The notes: generated by a model from the letters alone, not told the origin. A stretch of DNA of 63,029 nt from Helicobacteraceae bacterium (GCA_015488775.1 WFNF01000081.1:1-63029); one strand, 5' to 3'; counted from the first letter of the stretch, positions 1 through 8,615 are shown. A program made the numbers and translations.

Positions 1-78
1 ATACATATATATGTAGTTGTAAAACATTAATTGACTTTAACCTGATATACACTCAATCCGAGTTATACCTAACCAACA

Positions 79-108
79 GAAGTAAACACATCTAGGTGTC
101 TTTACTTC
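79..108 (+). other. Hairpin in the rRNA spacer just before 5S
   Basis: Arms GAAGTAAA (79-86) and TTTACTTC (101-108) are perfectly complementary, with a further short inner pairing. It lies immediately before the 5S gene, so it is probably a pre-rRNA processing structure. Bases 1-78 show no recognisable 23S 3' end and are read as 23S-5S spacer. Confidence 0.4.
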
Positions 109-111
109 CGT

Positions 112-231
112 TGTCTAGGTGGCTATAGAGAGAGGGAAACGCCTGGTCCCATTTCGAACCCAGAAGCTAAGCCTCTCATCGCTGATGATATTGCACCTTG
201 CAGGTGTGTGAAAGTAGGTCGCTGCCTAGTT
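112..231 (+). rRNA. rrf: 5S ribosomal RNA
   Basis: The sequence has 5S layout: a terminal helix (CTAGG near 115 pairing with CCTAG near 225), the conserved loop stretch with GAACCC and AGAAGCTAAGC, and about 120 bases in total. It is presumably the last gene of an rRNA operon whose 16S and 23S genes lie before the window. A T-rich stretch follows. Ends are approximate to a few bases. Confidence 0.92.
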
Positions 232-322
232 CGGATTTCTTCTTTTTACTTACTTATTTACCCAATTCTTTTTTACTTTTTTATTACTAATTTAAACTTT
301 TTATTTAGAATGATCTGTAAAA

Positions 323-889
323 TCAATCAGATATAAAATCACCAATCACATCAAAATGATTTTCTATGTTTTCAAAAGAGTGAGAACCATTGTCTTCTAA
401 AATTATTTTAGCTTTTGGCAATAATTTTAATGCTTTTGTATAATCCAAAAGTTCATCACCTTTTTGCAACATAAGCAGATAGCTTTCTTGATCAGATACA
501 TTTTGTGTAGATATACTTTTTAAATATTCTAGATATTCAAATTTCATCTCAAAACTACTACCATCAAAATAACTTTTATTTAAGCCCTCATACTTTTTTA
601 GAGTATCAAAGGAATTAACTGCTGGATTTATTAAGATAGCTTTTAAAGAGTACTTCTGAGCTAAGCATATAGAGTAAAAGCCACCCAAAGATGAACCAAT
701 AAGTATAATTTTATAATCATCTCTAAACTCTTCAATAATATTTTCTAGTGTATCTATAGCTAGTTCTGGTATATAAGATAAACTTGGTGCAAGAAAAATA
801 CTTTTATTAAATTGTTTTTTGAGTAAATTTGATTTTTTAGCTTGTCCACTAGAAGCAAATCCATGTATATATAATAGTATAGTTTTAAT
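323..889 (-). CDS. YqiA/UPF0227-like alpha/beta-hydrolase (putative esterase), apparent ATT start
   Basis: The frame reads about 188 residues with the two signatures of the small YqiA-type esterases: LLYIHGFASSG near the N-terminus (oxyanion/HGF motif) and the nucleophile elbow IGSSLGGF near residue 66; a C-terminal SH pair (NGSHSFE) fits the catalytic His. No ATG, GTG or TTG lies in frame upstream of the TTG inside the nucleophile elbow, and a stop closes the frame at 904-902. The only plausible start is ATT at 889-887, preceded by AAAGGG as ribosome-binding site and overlapping the TAA stop of the upstream gene (ATTAA). That arrangement suggests translational coupling with the HTH gene. Function as a carboxylesterase is inferred from the family; the substrate is unknown. 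Confidence 0.75.
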   Translation of the reverse strand: MKTILLYIHGFASSGQAKKSNLLKKQFNKSIFLAPSLSYIPELAIDTLENIIEEFRDDYKIILIGSSLGGFYSICLAQKYSLKAILINPAVNSFDTLKKYEGLNKSYFDGSSFEMKFEYLEYLKSISTQNVSDQESYLLMLQKGDELLDYTKALKLLPKAKIILEDNGSHSFENIENHFDVIGDFISD

Positions 890-1556
890 GTTTACCCTTT
901 TTTAAAAGTTGAGAATAATCAAATTTTGATGGATCAATATAAATTTTACCCTTTTTGTGTATAAGCCTATCGTCATCTTTATCTAATTTTTTAAATCTAT
1001 CCTTAATTGCCACTATCCGTTTATCAGAGTAGCCTTTTAGTTTTAAAAACTTTTTTAGAGATATTAAGGTTTGTGGTTCAATGTCTATGATATCTTCATC
1101 TTGCTTATCTGAAATCAAAGTGTCAATATCATTTTCTATATTTGAGTTTAAGTCATTAGTAAAGCTTTTTGCTTCTAAAAGTTTACTTGTTACAACTTGT
1201 AAAACAGTTTTAAGTTGTTCATCTTTTTGTTTGTAGATAGATTCAATTTTTTGTTTTTCTAATATTAATTGCTCTTCTCTTTTATCTCTGAGTGATTTTG
1301 TTTCAAGTTCTAAGCTAATTATTTTATCTTTTAACTCTTTATTTTGTTCAAGTAAAAAATCATTAATTTGATTAGAGTCTTTAGTTTCATTTACAGCTTT
1401 TACAGTTTTACTTTTGATTTTAATCTTGCTTACATCTACCATTTTAATATTATCAACAACAACGCACTCTAATGTGCCTCTTCTTATTCTGTTATGTATA
1501 GCTTCTTTTGAGATACCTAGTTTTTGTGATGCTTCTGATACACTAACTAAACCCAT
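885..1556 (-). CDS. HTH protein with coiled coil (unknown function)
   Basis: About 223 residues. The first 50 residues form a MerR/excisionase-like helix-turn-helix (VSVSEASQKLGISKEAIHNR then a short wing), followed by a long charged, Lys/Glu-rich segment (roughly residues 65-145) predicted by eye to be coiled coil, and a basic C-terminal region. ATG at 1556 is preferred over the TTG two codons upstream because AAGGA sits six bases before the ATG but directly abuts the TTG. The gene lies 10 bases downstream of yajQ and overlaps the esterase, so these are probably one transcript. It could be a DNA-binding or nucleoid protein; I do not recognise a named family. Confidence 0.75.
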   Translation of the reverse strand: MGLVSVSEASQKLGISKEAIHNRIRRGTLECVVVDNIKMVDVSKIKIKSKTVKAVNETKDSNQINDFLLEQNKELKDKIISLELETKSLRDKREEQLILEKQKIESIYKQKDEQLKTVLQVVTSKLLEAKSFTNDLNSNIENDIDTLISDKQDEDIIDIEPQTLISLKKFLKLKGYSDKRIVAIKDRFKKLDKDDDRLIHKKGKIYIDPSKFDYSQLLKKGKH

Positions 1557-1565
1557 AATCAATCC

Positions 1566-2063
1566 TTATCTAAAGTTTTCAAATACCAGTGGTGCATCCC
1601 ACTCCATAGATTTTATCTCTTTAATTACAATTTGTAAATCATCAAGTTGTTTCCCTTTTAATCTAATAGCATCGCCTTCAATCTGTGCAGTAACTTTTCT
1701 TTTAAGTTTTTTAATCTCAGCAACAATTTTTTTAGCCTCTTTAGATTCTATATAATCAACTATTTTATATACCATTCTAACACTACCCATAGAAGCTTCT
1801 TCTTTTTTACCCTCTTCTAAAACTTTAGAACTTAATGAGTGTTTCAAAAGTTTGGCTACAACTATGTCATATAAAGCTTCTAGTTTATTGTCGCTAGATG
1901 CTAGTAAGGTTAAAGTTTTACCTTTTTCATTATACTTTACTTCATAATTTGTACCTTTAAAATCGTACCTATTACTTACTTCTCTTTCAACTTGATTGAT
2001 TGCATCTTTAAAGTCTTGCATAGATATTTTTGCTGATATATCTAGTGAATGTTCTTTTGCCAT
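1566..2063 (-). CDS. yajQ: YajQ-family nucleotide-binding protein
   Basis: 165 residues, the normal length of the YajQ/UPF0234 family. Family features are clear: the N-terminal AKEHSLDISAKI stretch, the VEREVSNRYDFKG motif, the central IRLKGKQLDDLQ segment and the C-terminal NFR ending. Members are cytoplasmic ferredoxin-like-fold proteins, and some bind cyclic di-GMP. That is of interest here because a cyclase/HD-GYP operon lies about 1.4 kb away, but a link is only inference. GGAAACA precedes the ATG. It sits between the thioredoxin-like and HTH genes, all on the minus strand with short gaps. Confidence 0.92.
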   Translation of the reverse strand: MAKEHSLDISAKISMQDFKDAINQVEREVSNRYDFKGTNYEVKYNEKGKTLTLLASSDNKLEALYDIVVAKLLKHSLSSKVLEEGKKEEASMGSVRMVYKIVDYIESKEAKKIVAEIKKLKRKVTAQIEGDAIRLKGKQLDDLQIVIKEIKSMEWDAPLVFENFR

Positions 2064-2073
2064 GTTGTTTCCT

Positions 2074-2394
2074 TTATGAATTCATTATTTGATAAGGTCT
2101 TTTAATCTCATCTATTAGTGCATCTACACTCATATGTCTGCTTTTTCTTACAAACTCTTTGCCATCTAAAAATACCAATACAGTTGGTATAGCAAAAACA
2201 CTAAAATGTGCTGCTACTTCTTGATCAACACTTGTATCTATACTGATTATATCCATCTTATCAAACTCTTTTTCTATTGCTTGAGTAAGTTTTGGCTTTA
2301 GTGCATGACATACATTACAAGTTGGAGCACTAAAATATAGCATCACGCTAAGATTATTTTTTATTATTTCATTGATTGTATCAATATTCTGCAT
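2074..2394 (-). CDS. Thioredoxin-like protein (CxxC)
   Basis: 106 residues with a thioredoxin fold signature: the active-site motif SAPTCNVCHALKP (CNVC) around residue 29 and the cis-Pro segment FAIPTVLVF. Thioredoxins normally carry CGPC, so the redox potential or partner is probably different. An upstream ATG at 2421 is in frame, but AGGTGG lies just before the ATG at 2394, which is therefore chosen. No signal peptide, so cytoplasmic. It heads the minus-strand cluster that includes yajQ. Confidence 0.85.
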   Translation of the reverse strand: MQNIDTINEIIKNNLSVMLYFSAPTCNVCHALKPKLTQAIEKEFDKMDIISIDTSVDQEVAAHFSVFAIPTVLVFLDGKEFVRKSRHMSVDALIDEIKRPYQIMNS

Positions 2395-2458
2395 TTTACC
2401 ACCTACATTTTTTATACACATTTATCTGTAATAATAACCAAAAATTAAGGATATTAAG

Positions 2459-2593
2459 ATGAAAAACATAAATTATAAAGATTTAATTCAAGATTTTAAA
2501 GAATTAGTGAGTATTTCACCATATATAAGTTTGCTTACAATACTTAAAGTTGTTTTAGTCCCATCAAAGTATATTATAAGGACTAAAATCTAA
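2459..2593 (+). CDS. Small unknown protein (44 aa)
   Basis: An ATG preceded by AAGGA at good spacing opens a 44-residue frame beginning MKNINYKDLIQDFKELVS, with a hydrophobic middle (YISLLTILKVVLV) and a basic end. It is divergent from the thioredoxin-like gene and convergent with yaaA. The ribosome-binding site and amphipathic composition support a real small protein, possibly membrane-associated, but nothing identifies a family. Confidence 0.45.
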   Translation: MKNINYKDLIQDFKELVSISPYISLLTILKVVLVPSKYIIRTKI

Positions 2594-2604
2594 AGTAGTC
2601 TAGT

Positions 2605-3336
2605 CTACTCTAGTATTGTATAGACTAATTCTGTTTTATTTTTGTTTTTATTTACATCTAAAAGTTCTAATCCATCATATGTATGGTGAATAATACTTGA
2701 AAGTGAGTCTATTTTATTTATTGCAATCTCTCTTAACACCTTTCCTCTATATGCTTTAGCATAATGGGAAACAGTTTTTCCATTTTTGAGGAACTTCATA
2801 GAATAATAGTTACTTTTTACCTTGTAAAATTTTTCATAATAGCCAGCTCTTAAATCCAAAATATCAAAATTACTAAGATCTTGATCAATATCTTCTGTAA
2901 ATTTATCTTTATAAAATTTTGCTGGATCCATTTGTGCGATTTTATTACCCTGTTTAACTTTATAGTTAGGTATTAAGTCACTTGCCTTAACTGGTCCAAA
3001 TAGATTTGAAAAGATGATAACTCTATTTAGTAAAAACTCTTTTTGCGATACACTAAGTGTTTCATAGTCTAAATACTCGTAAGCTACTCCACTATATCTT
3101 TGTATAGCTCTAAGTGTCTTACTTTTATATATATCTTTCATATAAGGTAATACATCTTGCTCTTTTTTAATTCCAAATAGATTTAAGATTTTATCTATAT
3201 CGTAAGAGTCAATTACGCTTTTATACGCATCTATCAACTCTATTCTTGGCTCTAAACCTAAATATATATCTTTTATTTGAGTATCACTGTGTTCTGTACT
3301 TTTTGCTTCTGATGGGGAGAATAATATTTTTAACAT
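2605..3336 (-). CDS. yaaA: YaaA-family peroxide-response protein (UPF0246/DUF328)
   Basis: 243 residues, matching the usual ~250. It begins MLKILFSPSEAK, the diagnostic N-terminal (SPA/SPSEAK) motif. Further family segments are the AIQRYSGVAYEYLDY region, the PxYxxKxG-like LIPNYKVKQG and YAKAYRGKVLREIAINK near the C-terminus. In E. coli YaaA lowers intracellular iron and protects DNA during hydrogen peroxide stress. The protein is cytoplasmic. It is divergent from the FecR operon; bases 3337-3448 hold the promoter region. Confidence 0.92.
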   Translation of the reverse strand: MLKILFSPSEAKSTEHSDTQIKDIYLGLEPRIELIDAYKSVIDSYDIDKILNLFGIKKEQDVLPYMKDIYKSKTLRAIQRYSGVAYEYLDYETLSVSQKEFLLNRVIIFSNLFGPVKASDLIPNYKVKQGNKIAQMDPAKFYKDKFTEDIDQDLSNFDILDLRAGYYEKFYKVKSNYYSMKFLKNGKTVSHYAKAYRGKVLREIAINKIDSLSSIIHHTYDGLELLDVNKNKNKTELVYTILE

Positions 3337-3412
3337 AGTTCTATTTTACTACAATATTATAAAAAAAATATCACACGAAAGTGCAATATTTGTAGTTGAT
3401 ATAAAAAAATGG

Positions 3413-3418
3413 TATAAT
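3413..3418 (+). promoter_or_regulatory. -10 box (TATAAT) for the FecR/cyclase operon
   Basis: TATAAT sits about 30 bases before the fecR-like ATG, with T/A-rich sequence upstream and no clear -35, the usual Campylobacterota sigma-70 pattern. Confidence 0.55.
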
Positions 3419-3448
3419 TTAGAAAATTTTAGTTTGATTGGATGTTAT

Positions 3449-4156
3449 ATGCGTTTATTTTTGTTGGTAGTACTTGTTTTTACTTCACTTTATTCTTCGG
3501 AAAAAGTTAAAAAACATTATTTAGGTTTTGTGAATAATACTAAGGGTATCGTTAAAGTATTGCCAGATAAGTCTATTAGAAAGAAGAAAATCTCTAAGGG
3601 TTATGAAATTTCTGCTGGTGATATGATTTTAACATATTCAAATGCCAATGCGATTATTACATTAAATGATGGCTCAAAGATTGTATTGGATAAAGGTTCA
3701 CAAGCAAGATTTACATCTTTAAATGAGATTCAACATGGTGGTGGTTCTATATACTATCATATATCTAAAAGAGGTTCAAATAATTCTCTTAAAATTAAAA
3801 CACAATTTGCGATTATTGGTATTAAAGGTACTACATTTATAGTTAATGATTCCAATGATTCTAAAAGTGTTTCTTTAAAAGAGGGTTTGATTGGTGTTGC
3901 TAGTATAAAAGAGGAGTTTGAACTACATAGAAAAAAAGTTCTTGAGGAGTATGAGCGTTATAAATTGCAACAAGAACTTGGTTTTGAAGCATATAAAAAA
4001 GCTATAGAGGAAGATATCGTTACTAATGTAAATGAGTTTGAATTATCTAAGGGGAAAAAGATAGATTTTTCTGGTAAGCGTGTTGATGAAAATCAGTTTG
4101 AAGCTGATGATTCTAAAAAATTTGATAAGTTTGAAAATATTTTAGATGCGCTTTAG
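3449..4156 (+). CDS. Secreted FecR-domain protein
   Basis: About 235 residues. The start has a hydrophobic signal peptide (RLFLLVVLVFTSLYS), so the protein is probably periplasmic. Residues ~25-130 match a FecR-type beta-rich domain (LTYSNANAIITLNDGSKIVLD, then FAIIGIKGTTFIV). The C-terminal part is charged and helical. In proteobacteria such domains often sit beside CHASE2-cyclase genes as periplasmic partners. ATG 3449 is chosen over the in-frame TTG at 3434 because the signal peptide starts there. The 3' end overlaps the next gene by 11 bases, indicating coupling. It presumably presents a periplasmic signal to the CHASE2 domain; that is inference. Confidence 0.82.
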   Translation: MRLFLLVVLVFTSLYSSEKVKKHYLGFVNNTKGIVKVLPDKSIRKKKISKGYEISAGDMILTYSNANAIITLNDGSKIVLDKGSQARFTSLNEIQHGGGSIYYHISKRGSNNSLKIKTQFAIIGIKGTTFIVNDSNDSKSVSLKEGLIGVASIKEEFELHRKKVLEEYERYKLQQELGFEAYKKAIEEDIVTNVNEFELSKGKKIDFSGKRVDENQFEADDSKKFDKFENILDAL

Positions 4157-6221
4157 AAATCTTTATTTATTTTTAGGAAGTGTAGCTGTACTTCTTATAG
4201 GCATCTATTTATACTATTCAAAAGCTGAACCATTTAAGTCTTACTCTTTAAGGTTTAGTGATTCTTTTTACTCTTTGCAAGATAAAAAGCCATCTAAAGA
4301 TATCGTCTTTATCGCAGTTGATGAGCCAAGCGTAAATATGTTTGGTAGATGGCCTTGGAATAGAGATATTATTGCTAAGGGTTTAGATCAATTAGTTGAA
4401 AGTGATGTTGTTTTAATGGATATGATATTTTCTGAGGAGACAAACTCTTTTTCTGATCAGAAACTTGCTAGCTCTTTGAGCTCTCTTCCAGCTAGTGTAT
4501 GTGGATTTTTTCTTAGAAAAAAGGCTACTCAAAATATCTCTGTTTATCAAGAGGAGATGTTAGTTGATTCTGCTTTAGATAGACTTCTTTCACAAAAAAG
4601 TGAACACAATGATAAACAAATTTTTGCTGAAGCCAAATACACAGAGATGAATATTGAGCCTATTTTAGAAGCTTGTAGTATGTCTGGAGCTTTTTCTACT
4701 ATAAGAGATTCTGATCAGCTTTTAAGATCTTACCCTGTTGCATACTTTATAGAAGAATCTAACTCTGCAGAAAAAAGGGAATTACTTTACCCATCTCTTG
4801 CAGTTCAAGCTTTAAGGTTAAAACTAAATGCTGATGTTGAGCGTGTAAGTGATACTCAAGTGAAAATAGATAAATATCTACTAGATCTTGATGAAAAAGG
4901 GTTCGTAAAACTTAACTTTTATAAAAGGGGTGATTATAATCAAATATCATTTGCTGATGTAATAACTAAGAGATATGATAAAAATTATTTTAAAAATAAG
5001 ATAGTAATTTTAGGTATTACAGATATAGGTGCTGGTGATATGAGAGCTACACCTATAGGTGAATTACCTGGGCCATTGTTGCATTATACATTTTTATCTA
5101 ATGTACTTAATGGGCATCTTTTGGTTGAAAGAAGTGATTTAAATATAGTAGCAATTGCATTTTTTGCATTTTTGCCATTTGTTTTGTTGCTTGTATTTAA
5201 ACCATTGTTTATAAGGGCTGTTGTATATTTTATTTCATATTTAGGATTTTATTATCTTATTGAACATCTTTTTATAGATAAATATATCTTGATAGATGGT
5301 TTTCTTCCTTTGCTTAGTTTAATATTAAGTGTTCTTATTTTAGAAGGTTTAGAGTTTATTTATCAAGAGAAAAATTCTAAATTTATTAAAGGAGCTTTTT
5401 CAAATTATCTCAGTAAAGATCTTTTAAATCAACTAGTTAAAGATCCAGATGCCTTAAAGTTAGGTGGTGATAAAAAAGAGTTAAGCATATTGTTTTCAGA
5501 TATACGAGGTTTTACAACTATATCTGAAAAATTAGAGCCTGATGAATTGATTAGATTACTTAACCGTTATTTTACCCCTATGACCGATGCAGTTCTTGAT
5601 AATTATGGAATGTTGGATAAATATATTGGAGATGCGGTAATGGCATTTTTTAATGCCCCAATTAATGTTAAAGATCATGCTGATGCCTCATGTAGGTCTG
5701 CTTTAGTGATGATTGATGCTTTAAATAAACTAAATATTGAGTTAAAAGTGGATGGAATTGATCCAATTTATATAGGTATAGGTATAAATACAGCAGAAGT
5801 TATTGTTGGAAATATGGGATCAAAAAATAGATTTAACTATACAATAGTTGGAGATGGTGTTAACCTTGCATCAAGAGTTGAGGGTTTAACAAAAAATTAT
5901 GGTGTAAATATACTAATAACAGAGTTTACCAAAAATGCTTTAAACTCCACTTTTTTAGTAAGAGAGGTGGAACAGGTTGTTGTTAAGGGTAAGGCTGAAG
6001 CTGTCTTATTGTATGAGTTGTTAGAAAATACAAAAGAAAACAAAAAAATAGTAAAAAGTTTTACTGAAGCTTTAAATGTATATAAAAATGGGGATTTAAA
6101 AAATGCCTTATATCTTTTTAATGTTTTAGTAGATGAATATAATGATAGTGTAAGTTCGTATTTTATTACTTTGATCAATGATGGTAAAAAGTATGGAATT
6201 CATACTATGAAAACAAAGTGA
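4146..6221 (+). CDS. CHASE2-domain class III adenylate cyclase
   Basis: 691 residues: an N-terminal membrane segment (~5-25), an extracytoplasmic CHASE2 sensor (~30-325, with DIVFIAVDEPSVNMFGRWPW and the MIFSEE segment), then three hydrophobic segments (~331-400) and a cytoplasmic class III cyclase domain (~440-620). Metal-binding Asp residues are in FSDIRGFT (~451) and GDAVMAFF (~495). The substrate-specifying Lys in DKYIGD and the Thr in NYTIVGDGVN point to ATP rather than GTP. A TPR-like tail follows. Product: cAMP in response to a periplasmic signal. It overlaps the FecR-domain gene and is followed after seven bases by the HD-GYP gene. Confidence 0.9.
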   Translation: MRFRNLYLFLGSVAVLLIGIYLYYSKAEPFKSYSLRFSDSFYSLQDKKPSKDIVFIAVDEPSVNMFGRWPWNRDIIAKGLDQLVESDVVLMDMIFSEETNSFSDQKLASSLSSLPASVCGFFLRKKATQNISVYQEEMLVDSALDRLLSQKSEHNDKQIFAEAKYTEMNIEPILEACSMSGAFSTIRDSDQLLRSYPVAYFIEESNSAEKRELLYPSLAVQALRLKLNADVERVSDTQVKIDKYLLDLDEKGFVKLNFYKRGDYNQISFADVITKRYDKNYFKNKIVILGITDIGAGDMRATPIGELPGPLLHYTFLSNVLNGHLLVERSDLNIVAIAFFAFLPFVLLLVFKPLFIRAVVYFISYLGFYYLIEHLFIDKYILIDGFLPLLSLILSVLILEGLEFIYQEKNSKFIKGAFSNYLSKDLLNQLVKDPDALKLGGDKKELSILFSDIRGFTTISEKLEPDELIRLLNRYFTPMTDAVLDNYGMLDKYIGDAVMAFFNAPINVKDHADASCRSALVMIDALNKLNIELKVDGIDPIYIGIGINTAEVIVGNMGSKNRFNYTIVGDGVNLASRVEGLTKNYGVNILITEFTKNALNSTFLVREVEQVVVKGKAEAVLLYELLENTKENKKIVKSFTEALNVYKNGDLKNALYLFNVLVDEYNDSVSSYFITLINDGKKYGIHTMKTK

Positions 6222-6228
6222 GTTTATA

Positions 6229-7344
6229 ATGGGTGAAACTTTAAATGCTAGTGAACTTTTAAATCTTATATTTTCTTATATAACAAAAATTTCAGCAACT
6301 AGAAATCATGATGAGATTATTGATATATTAGCAAATATGTCAAGAGAGTTAACGGGGGCTGATAGATGTACTATATGGCTGGTATCTGATGATAAAAAAA
6401 GTTTATGGTCAAAAGTTGCTCATGGCATTGACAATATTGTTATCCCAATTGATACTGGAATAGTTGGCTGTTCAATTGCCCAGAGAGAAAAAATTATAAT
6501 AGATGATGCTTATGATGATGATAGGTTTAATAAAAGCGTAGATTTAAAAACTGGCTATAGAACAAAAAGTATTATGGTTGTTCCTATGCATAATGAAGAT
6601 AATGTGATTATAGGTGCAATTCAAGTTATAAATAAAAATAACGATGGTGTTTTTGATGAAAGAGATTTAGAAAGATTGCTTTTAGCATCAACTTACGCTG
6701 CTGAGTCTATAGAGAGTGCTTTACTTTTGAAAGAGATTGAACAAACTCAAAGTGAACTTATCTTTACTGTGGGTTCTATTGGTGAGTCAAGATCAAAAGA
6801 AACAGGTAATCATGTAAAGCGTGTTGCTGAGTATAGTTACTTACTTGCCATAAAATATGGTTTAAGCAAAGAGGAAGCACTGCTGCTTAAAGAGGCATCT
6901 CCAATGCATGATATTGGTAAAATAGGAATTCCAGATGCTATTATCAATAAACCAGGTAGATTTAATGATGAGGAGAGAAAGATAATGGATACCCATGCTT
7001 TTATTGGGTATAAGATACTAAAAGATTCAACTAGAAGAATTTTAAGATCTGCTGCTATTGTAGCGTATGAACATCATGAAAAATGGGATGGTTCAGGCTA
7101 CCCAAGAGGTCTTAAAGGTGATGAGATACATATATACGGAAGAATAACTGCCTTAGCTGATGTGTTTGATGCTTTAGGTAGCGATAGGGTATATAAGAAG
7201 GCTTGGGAAGATGAAAAAATATTTCAACTGTTTAAAGATGAAAGAGGTAAACACTTTGATCCAAAACTAATAGATATATTTTTTGAGAACCTAGATGACT
7301 TTTTAAATATAAGAAAAAAACATAAAGATGGATACAATGGATAA
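6229..7344 (+). CDS. GAF-HD-GYP protein (putative cyclic di-GMP phosphodiesterase)
   Basis: 371 residues. An N-terminal GAF domain (~20-165; contains ADRCTIWLV and MVVPMHNEDN) is joined to an HD-GYP domain: metal-binding HDIGKIGIP at ~227, MDTHAFIGYKIL, and HHEKWDGSGYPRGL at ~282, with ITALADVFDAL following. The HD and GYP residues are intact, so hydrolysis of cyclic di-GMP is expected. GAF domains of this kind can bind cyclic nucleotides, so crosstalk with the upstream cAMP cyclase is plausible but unproven. Cytoplasmic; no transmembrane segment. Its 3' end overlaps the phosphodiesterase gene by 17 bases. Confidence 0.92.
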   Translation: MGETLNASELLNLIFSYITKISATRNHDEIIDILANMSRELTGADRCTIWLVSDDKKSLWSKVAHGIDNIVIPIDTGIVGCSIAQREKIIIDDAYDDDRFNKSVDLKTGYRTKSIMVVPMHNEDNVIIGAIQVINKNNDGVFDERDLERLLLASTYAAESIESALLLKEIEQTQSELIFTVGSIGESRSKETGNHVKRVAEYSYLLAIKYGLSKEEALLLKEASPMHDIGKIGIPDAIINKPGRFNDEERKIMDTHAFIGYKILKDSTRRILRSAAIVAYEHHEKWDGSGYPRGLKGDEIHIYGRITALADVFDALGSDRVYKKAWEDEKIFQLFKDERGKHFDPKLIDIFFENLDDFLNIRKKHKDGYNG

Positions 7345-8113
7345 TATAAAAATACTTGGTGCATACGGAACTAAAGGTCAGAAAAATGAAACTACTTCGT
7401 TTTTAATATCAAAACATAATGTAATAGATGCAGGAAACCTTTTGAGGTCTTTAGGTGACTTTGCTGGCGAAATAGATGGTATATGGATAACTCATCCACA
7501 TCTTGATCATATAATGGATATAGCATATATTTTAGATAGTTATTTTGCCATAAGACGTAAACCTTTAAAGTTAATGGGTTCAAAGAAAACTTTAGATGCA
7601 GTTAAACAACATTTTTTAAATAATGTAATTTGGCCAGATTTTTCAATGATTAAACTTTTACATACAGATGAGATGAGTGTAGTTTATCAAGAGATTGAAG
7701 CTGGTGTGTTTTATGATTTGGAAGATAACACGCAAATAAAAGCATTTTTAAGTGATCATACTCCAGATTCTTATGGCTATATTGTAAAGAAAAATGATAA
7801 AGCAATCATAATTTCATCAGATACTTACTCTTTAGATAACTTAATTGAAGAGGTAAAAAAAGATGATTGTATAAAATCTATGGTTATAGAATGCTCATTT
7901 CCATCATCAATGGATGAACTTGCACTTGTTTCTAAACACTTAACACCTAAATTAATGTTCGAAAAGTTAAAACCACTAAAAAATAAAGGTATAAAATTGA
8001 ACATAAATCATCTAAAACCACTTTATGAGGAGATTATTGTAAAAGAAATTGATAGCCTCAAAGCCCCTTGGGCGTGCAAAGTACTAAAAGATTTAGAAGA
8101 AATTTCATATTAA
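7328..8113 (+). CDS. Class II cyclic-nucleotide phosphodiesterase-like metallo-hydrolase
   Basis: 261 residues with metallo-beta-lactamase fold features. The zinc motif THPHLDHIMD at ~55 matches the class II cAMP phosphodiesterase signature (HxHLDH) better than the generic MBL HxHxDH. Supporting residues are SDHTPDSYGY, ISSDTYS, and a C-terminal NINHLKP His. A second in-frame ATG lies at 7337 and the exact start is uncertain. Position as last gene of the cyclase operon supports a role in degrading the cAMP made by the cyclase two genes upstream. A generic MBL hydrolase remains possible. No terminator is seen before the tRNA promoter at 8126. Confidence 0.8.
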   Translation: MDTMDNIKILGAYGTKGQKNETTSFLISKHNVIDAGNLLRSLGDFAGEIDGIWITHPHLDHIMDIAYILDSYFAIRRKPLKLMGSKKTLDAVKQHFLNNVIWPDFSMIKLLHTDEMSVVYQEIEAGVFYDLEDNTQIKAFLSDHTPDSYGYIVKKNDKAIIISSDTYSLDNLIEEVKKDDCIKSMVIECSFPSSMDELALVSKHLTPKLMFEKLKPLKNKGIKLNINHLKPLYEEIIVKEIDSLKAPWACKVLKDLEEISY

Positions 8114-8125
8114 TGCAAAAAACCC

Positions 8126-8154
8126 TTGACATTGAAACCGAATTCTATTATAAT
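8126..8154 (+). promoter_or_regulatory. Consensus sigma-70 promoter of the tRNA-tuf operon
   Basis: TTGACA (8126-8131), exactly 17 bases, then TATAAT (8149-8154): a perfect consensus, unlike the -35-less promoters elsewhere in the window. A GC-rich discriminator (TCGGGC) follows, typical of stable-RNA promoters under stringent control. Confidence 0.85.
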
Positions 8155-8171
8155 TCGGGCTCAATTTCGTT

Positions 8172-8248
8172 GCTGGCATAGCTCAGTTGGCTAGAGCAGC
8201 TGATTTGTAATCAGCAGGCCCGGGGTTCAAATCCTCGTGCCAGCACCA
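8172..8248 (+). tRNA. tRNA-Thr(TGT)
   Basis: Full cloverleaf with acceptor GCTGGCA/TGCCAGC, encoded CCA, T-loop TTCAAAT and anticodon loop TTTGTAA giving TGT. First gene of the tRNA-tuf operon. Confidence 0.96.
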
Positions 8249-8291
8249 TTTTGAAAAAGTATTAGAAACAGTGTTAGACCAGAAATCTTGG

Positions 8292-8376
8292 GGTGGGATA
8301 CTCAAGTGGCCAACGAGGGCGGATTGTAAATCCGCTGACTACGTCTTCGAAGGTTCGAATCCTTCTCCCACCACCA
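8292..8376 (+). tRNA. tRNA-Tyr(GTA)
   Basis: Acceptor GGTGGGA/TCCCACC, a long class II variable arm, encoded CCA and anticodon GTA flanked by the GGATT/AATCC stem. Second gene of the cluster. Confidence 0.96.
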
Positions 8377-8391
8377 CTTTTGATGATTGAT

Positions 8392-8467
<76 letters not shown>

Positions 8468-8615
8468 TTTAATCAAATTCTGGAAGCTGAAGTACAGTAA
8501 TTTAATTTTTATTTCCTTCAACAAATTTTATTTATTTAAGATTGCTTTCACAAAACTAATACACAGAATTAACCATATGATTTTTCAATTATTGTTTACT
8601 AACTAAAATAACCTT

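Noticed and set aside
1-111. 3' end of 23S rRNA
   Set aside because: No recognisable 23S terminal sequence; the stretch looks like spacer with a processing-type hairpin.
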